The position numbers and the translations under genes were made by a program. A stretch of DNA of 8,716 bases from JBDTMC01 sp039934475 (GTDB taxonomy: Bacteria > Acidobacteriota > Terriglobia > Bryobacterales > Bryobacteraceae), in NCBI GenBank assembly GCA_039934475.1, contig JBDTMC010000336.1, forward strand, positions 1 to 8,716. Reading direction: 5' to 3'. Of this stretch, positions 5,147-8,716 are shown piece by piece. How positions within the stretch are numbered: the stretch's first letter is position 1; every line of letters starts with the position of its first letter. Under the pieces are notes generated by a model. It worked only from the letters and a program-made list of their open reading frames with translations, was not told the DNA's origin and made no database searches.

Positions 5147-7012
5147 ATGAAGAAGATTCTGTTTCAGATTACGCTGCTGCTGGTGTTGGCGGGCTCCGTC
5201 TACGGCACTTATAAGTTCTTCCAGCAGATGCCTGCCCGGCAGCAGCAGATTCCCGTAACCCGTGTCCGCCGCGGCGATGTCATCGTGAAAAGCTATTCGC
5301 GCGGGGAACTGCGCGCCGTTCGCAGCGTCACCCTTACCGCACCCAACCTCTTCGGCACCGTCCAGGTCACCAGGCTCGCCGCGCTCGGCTCCTTCGCCCG
5401 TGAAAAGGATCTGGTCGTTGAATTCGATGACGCGGAAGTGCTCTCTCGTGTCGAAGACAAACAGCTCGAAATCGAGCAGACCGACGAGCAGATCAAGAAA
5501 TCCACCGCTGACCTTGCCATCCGGAATAACCAGGATCAGGTGGAACTGCTGCGCGCCCGCTATGCCGTTCGCCGCGCCGAACTTGAGGTCAAGCGCAACG
5601 AACTCATCTCCGCCATCGACGCGAAAAAGAACGAACTCAGCCTCGAAGAATCCCACCGCCGCCTCTCGCAACTGGAAAGCGATATCAAAAGCCGCCAGCA
5701 GCAGTCGGAAGCCGAGCTAGCTGTGCTGCGCGAAAAGCGCAATAAGTCTGTCCTTGAATTAGGACGCGAGAAGATGCGCCTCAACCAGGTGAAACTCCTC
5801 GCCCCGATGAGCGGCTTAGTGGCTATCAAACAGAACCGCGGCGGCTTCATGGGCATGTTCGGCATGCAAGTGCCCGACATCCGCGAAGGCGACCAGGTGC
5901 AGCCCGGTATTCCCGTCGCCGACGTCCTCGATCTCTCCGAACTCGAAGTGGTGGCACGCGTCGGCGAACTCGACCGCGCTAACCTCCGCGAGGGACAGGA
6001 CGTCAAAATCAGCGCCGATGCCATCGCCGATAAGTTTTTCGACGGAAAAATCAAGAGCATGAGCGGCACCGCCAGTGCCAATATGTTCTCCTCCGACCCC
6101 GCGAAGAAGTTCGACGTCATCTTCTCCATCGACATGAAACAGCTCCTCAACGCCCTCGGCGCCAAGCCCGAAGTCATCGCTCGGATTATGGCCACGGCGG
6201 AACAGAACAGGAAAAAGCCGCCCGTCCAAAGCTCACCCTCCATGTACGCCATGATGGCCGGCGGCGGTGGTGCAATGCCAGCTGGCGGAGCCATGCCCGC
6301 TGGTGGAGCCATGCCGGCAATGCCCGCCGGGCCTCCTCAAGGCATGCAGGGTGAGGGCCGCCAGGGTGGCGGAGCCATGGGCGCCTTGTTCGCCGCTATC
6401 CCTCCGGAGCAGCAGCCCAAAGTTCGTGCGGCGTTTCAGAAGGCTCTCGCCGGACGCAGCATACGCGAACTCTCCCCCGCAGACCGGCAGAAGCTGATGC
6501 AGGACGCCATGAAGGCCGCCGGCGTGAAGTCGCCCGCCGCGCCAGGCGCTGCACCCGGAGCCCCTGGCGCTATCCAAATGGGCTTCAACCGGCCCGGTGC
6601 CGGCGTGGTCGGAGGCTTCAATGAGAGAGACCTCCAAAACGCTAAACTGCCTCCCGCGCCGGAGGAGGATTCGCAGCTCGACGTTCTGCTTCGCCCCGGC
6701 CTTCTCGCCGACGTCGAAATCATCGTCGACAAAGTGCCGCAAGCCATCAACCTCCCCAACCAGGCAATCTTTGAGCGTGACGGCCGGTCCATTGTCTACG
6801 TGAAAAACGGAAACCGGTTCGACGAACGGCCCATCCAAATCGCCAAGCGCAGCGAATCTATCAGCATTATTCAGAGCGGCGTTAAAGAGAACGAGATCGT
6901 GGCTTTGTCGGACCCCACCGCCAAGCCCGGCGACAAGAAAAAGAAGTCCGACGACAAGAACAATGGGGGTGGTGGCGCCATGGGCAGCCTCCCGGCGGGC
7001 GGAGCGAAGTAG
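5147..7012 (+). CDS. periplasmic adaptor (HlyD/MacA-like membrane fusion protein) 3, with large beta-barrel insert
   Basis: This 621-residue adaptor starts at an ATG with GGGGAA 7 nt upstream. Residues 4-24 are a membrane anchor. The first lipoyl half is 60-94 (ending DLVVEFD), although the usual KKGD turn is replaced by AREKD. The hairpin is 95-215 and the second lipoyl half 217-262 (LLAPMSGLV, REGDQVQPG). The beta-barrel begins at about 264, is interrupted after KFDVIFSIDM (321-330), and resumes at LDVLLRPGLLADVEI (511-525), so about 178 residues are inserted. The insert contains a predicted helix at 338-356, three GGAMPA units at 374-391, a second helical part at 420-458 and an Ala/Pro/Gly stretch. 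The membrane-proximal domain ends in a Lys/Asp-rich and Gly-rich tail (GDKKKKSDD). Family assignment is firm; the role of the insert is unknown. Confidence 0.9.
   Translation: MKKILFQITLLLVLAGSVYGTYKFFQQMPARQQQIPVTRVRRGDVIVKSYSRGELRAVRSVTLTAPNLFGTVQVTRLAALGSFAREKDLVVEFDDAEVLSRVEDKQLEIEQTDEQIKKSTADLAIRNNQDQVELLRARYAVRRAELEVKRNELISAIDAKKNELSLEESHRRLSQLESDIKSRQQQSEAELAVLREKRNKSVLELGREKMRLNQVKLLAPMSGLVAIKQNRGGFMGMFGMQVPDIREGDQVQPGIPVADVLDLSELEVVARVGELDRANLREGQDVKISADAIADKFFDGKIKSMSGTASANMFSSDPAKKFDVIFSIDMKQLLNALGAKPEVIARIMATAEQNRKKPPVQSSPSMYAMMAGGGGAMPAGGAMPAGGAMPAMPAGPPQGMQGEGRQGGGAMGALFAAIPPEQQPKVRAAFQKALAGRSIRELSPADRQKLMQDAMKAAGVKSPAAPGAAPGAPGAIQMGFNRPGAGVVGGFNERDLQNAKLPPAPEEDSQLDVLLRPGLLADVEIIVDKVPQAINLPNQAIFERDGRSIVYVKNGNRFDERPIQIAKRSESISIIQSGVKENEIVALSDPTAKPGDKKKKSDDKNNGGGGAMGSLPAGGAK
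6266..6319 (+). repeat. three tandem 18-nt units encoding GGAMPA
   Basis: Residues 374-391 of adaptor 3 are three exact GGAMPA units, followed by MPAG. The nucleotide units differ mainly at third codon positions (GCA/GCC, CCA/CCC/CCG), so this is an older or selected repeat, not a fresh slippage product. It lies in the beta-barrel insert and is probably flexible. Confidence 0.85.
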
Positions 7013-7019
7013 AATTCAG

Positions 7020-8276
7020 ATGGCTTTATTATCGGGAATCCTCCCTGAAATATCGATGGGGCTGGCTAGCCTCTTCGCTCACAAACTACGCAGCATGCTG
7101 ACGATGCTCGGCATGATCTTCGGCGTCGGCGCTGTCGTCGCCATGCTTTCCATTACTGCCGGCGCGCAGAAAGAAATGATGAGCTATATTGACCTGCTCG
7201 GCGTCAATAACATCATCATCGAAGCCAAAGAAGCAGTCGATCGCAATGAACTCCAGGCGCGCCGCTCCATCTCGCCCGGCATGACCTTCCGCGACTTCCG
7301 CGCCATCTCTGAGAATGTGCAAGGTCTCGAAGCCCTAACTCCCCGAAAACGCTTCAAGCCGCTGAAGATTCTGCCCAAAACCGTGGCTGAGCCCCCCGTC
7401 CTCATCGGCGTCCAGCCGAACTTCCTCCAGATCAACAGTCTCAAAATGGTCGAAGGCCGCTTCTTCACTGACGACGACAATGACCACTCGTCCGCCGTCT
7501 GCGTCCTCGGCGAAAGCGCCAAGGTCAACCTCCTCGGCTACGATCCGGCCGTCGGCAAGTATGTCAAAATCAACGACACTTGGCTGCAGGTGATTGGCGT
7601 GCTCGCTCAACAGGCCGCCTCCGACACCGATGTCGAAGGCGTCGAGGTGGTCAACCGCAACAACATGATCATCTCCCCTCTCAATACCGTCATGCGGCGC
7701 TTTGAGGACAACAACAGCTATCTGAAGGATGAAATCGACGGCATCTATATCAAGGTGAACGCCGGCACCGATTCTGTGGAAACCGCCTCCGTCGTAAGCG
7801 CCATCCTCAACGCTACGCACAAAGACGCCGGCGATTTCACCGTCACCGTCCCCGCCGGCTTGCTCGAACAGCGCAAGCGCACCTCATTCATCTTTAACGT
7901 CGTCATGATCTGCATCGCCGGCATCTCCCTGCTCGTCGGCGGCATCGGCATCATGAACATCATGCTCGCCACCGTGCTCGAACGCACGCGCGAAATCGGA
8001 ATTCGTCGCGCTATTGGTGCACGCCAGGCCGACATCATACGTCAGTTCCTCACGGAAGCGGTTCTTATCTCCATCATGGGCGGTCTTATCGGCATTGCGT
8101 TCGGGTTCAGCTTGTCGCGTATCATCGCGTCTGCCGCCGGCTGGTCCACTGTAGTTACTTTCGCTTCTATCGCCGTCGCCTTCGGAGTCTCCGTCGGCAT
8201 CGGCCTCGTGTTCGGGATCTATCCGGCCATGCAGGCGGCTAGGCTCGATCCCATTGAAGCAATCCGTTACGAATAG
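7020..8276 (+). CDS. MacB/FtsX-type ABC transporter permease
   Basis: This 418-residue inner-membrane permease has the MacB layout. The first membrane helix is at about 26-46 (GMIFGVGAVVAMLSI), followed by a large periplasmic domain at 50-285 and three C-terminal helices at about 290-316, 343-369 and 378-402. The cytoplasmic loop ERTREIGIRRAIGA (321-334) is the conserved FtsX-family coupling segment that contacts the ATPase, and the C-terminus GIYPAMQAARLDPIEAIRYE matches MacB-type ends. It has no nucleotide-binding domain, so unlike E. coli MacB it needs a separate ATPase, and none is encoded in the window. The start at 7020 is 7 nt after the previous stop with only a weak, distant GGAG. An in-frame ATG at 6963 would overlap adaptor 3 and add a non-family N-terminus; 7056 is another possible start. 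Such permeases export peptides, macrolides or lipids, or act as mechanotransmitters; substrate unknown. Confidence 0.92.
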   Translation: MALLSGILPEISMGLASLFAHKLRSMLTMLGMIFGVGAVVAMLSITAGAQKEMMSYIDLLGVNNIIIEAKEAVDRNELQARRSISPGMTFRDFRAISENVQGLEALTPRKRFKPLKILPKTVAEPPVLIGVQPNFLQINSLKMVEGRFFTDDDNDHSSAVCVLGESAKVNLLGYDPAVGKYVKINDTWLQVIGVLAQQAASDTDVEGVEVVNRNNMIISPLNTVMRRFEDNNSYLKDEIDGIYIKVNAGTDSVETASVVSAILNATHKDAGDFTVTVPAGLLEQRKRTSFIFNVVMICIAGISLLVGGIGIMNIMLATVLERTREIGIRRAIGARQADIIRQFLTEAVLISIMGGLIGIAFGFSLSRIIASAAGWSTVVTFASIAVAFGVSVGIGLVFGIYPAMQAARLDPIEAIRYE

Positions 8277-8282
8277 GTTTTC

Positions 8283-8716
8283 ATGCGCTTTATATTCTCC
8301 CTCCTCGGCCTGCTTGCCGCGCTTCCTCTCGCCGCCCAGATGCTCGACGGCCCAAAATCGCCGGCTGAGCCGCAGGCCCCGTGGTTCGGCACCAAGCCCT
8401 ATTTCCGGCAGGTGTTTTCCCCCCGCGTCCCACTGCTTCAGTTACGCGGCCCCATCAAGCTGGATGACTATTCCGCCGGCGGCAAACTGGAACTCTCGCT
8501 GAAGGCTTACCTCGAACTCGTGTTGGCCAACAACGTCGATATCGACCTCCAGCGCATCACAATCGAAGCGCCGACAAACCAGATCACACGCGCCTTCTCC
8601 ATCTTCGACCCTCAGATGTTTACTCGCTTTCAGACTACCCGCGCCACCACCCCCAGTAACGATCAGCTAGCCGGCGCGGCCACCCTCTCCAGCCTCAATC
8701 AACCGTTTAGCTTAGG
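8283..8716 (+). CDS. TolC-family outer-membrane efflux protein, N-terminal part (cut by window end)
   Basis: The frame opens at an ATG 6 nt after the permease stop and is still open at the right edge, giving 144 residues. MRFIFSLLGLLAALPLAAQ is a clear signal peptide. A Pro-rich linker of about 50 residues follows (GPKSPAEPQAPWFGTKPY). Then LELSLKAYLELVLANNVDI and AFSIFDPQMFTRF match the opening pattern of outer-membrane efflux proteins: a first helix with an aLxNN-type motif, then an FDP segment leading into the first beta-strands. It would be the outer-membrane channel receiving the adaptors. The ribosome-binding site is weak (TAGG overlapping the permease stop), suggesting translational coupling. 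The rest of the protein is outside the window, so full length and the second repeat cannot be checked. Confidence 0.85.
   Translation, partial: MRFIFSLLGLLAALPLAAQMLDGPKSPAEPQAPWFGTKPYFRQVFSPRVPLLQLRGPIKLDDYSAGGKLELSLKAYLELVLANNVDIDLQRITIEAPTNQITRAFSIFDPQMFTRFQTTRATTPSNDQLAGAATLSSLNQPFSL

Noticed and set aside
4232..6312. Minus-strand frames of about 180-250 codons opposite adaptors 2 and 3
   Set aside because: Antisense shadows of GC-rich genes; no recognisable motifs, and the + strand proteins are complete and family-like.
6963..7019. In-frame 5' extension of the permease from 6963
   Set aside because: It lies inside the end of adaptor 3, and the added residues are basic and not family-like; 7020 gives the usual MacB-type N-terminus.
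8254..8502. Frame of 82 codons overlapping the permease end and the channel gene start
   Set aside because: Out of frame with both real genes; Ser/Pro/Arg-rich shadow peptide. The frame from 8283 has a signal peptide and family motifs.
1..8716. CRISPR arrays, tRNA or rRNA genes, transposases, phage or toxin-antitoxin genes
   Set aside because: Searched by eye on both strands; no spaced identical repeats of CRISPR type, no cloverleaf or rRNA signatures, and no transposase or integrase motifs.

Overview
The window reads as GC-rich chromosome from a diderm (Gram-negative) bacterium. The operon encodes periplasmic adaptors, an inner-membrane permease and a TolC-like outer-membrane channel, which only make sense in a two-membrane envelope. 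The intergenic hairpin and repeat style and the adaptor type remind me of Acidobacteriota (Solibacter/Bryobacter-like), but that is recollection, not something the sequence proves.

Layout. Positions 2-82 hold the last 26 codons of a + strand gene. A short intergenic stretch follows, with three GCTAA-type repeats and an 11-bp perfect hairpin (148-172) between convergent genes. The minus strand at 170-1720 encodes a secreted, cysteine-rich protein of unknown function with an internal duplication. A divergent intergenic region (1721-2079) carries two copies of a ~50-bp direct repeat, a segment resembling part of the secreted gene, a possible small minus-strand ORF, a palindrome over a candidate -10 box, and a leader hairpin.

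From 2080 to the right edge runs one tightly packed + strand operon with gaps of 1, 15, 7 and 6 nt. It encodes three consecutive, paralogous HlyD/MacA-type periplasmic adaptors (581, 434 and 621 aa), a MacB/FtsX-type ABC permease (418 aa), and the start of a TolC-family outer-membrane protein cut by the window end. No ATPase gene is present in the window.

How they would work together (inference). Permease, adaptors and outer-membrane channel would form a MacAB-TolC-like trans-envelope machine. The unusual point is three different adaptors. In each, the distance from the Asp closing the first lipoyl half to the Pro opening the second is exactly 126 residues, so the alpha-hairpins that should contact the channel are the same length. 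The first and third adaptors each carry a large low-complexity insertion at a different place: a Ser/Thr/Gly-rich block in the lipoyl domain of the first, and a Gly/Ala/Met/Pro block with helices in the beta-barrel of the third. The best candidate for something undescribed here is a heteromeric three-adaptor ABC exporter whose ATPase is encoded elsewhere.
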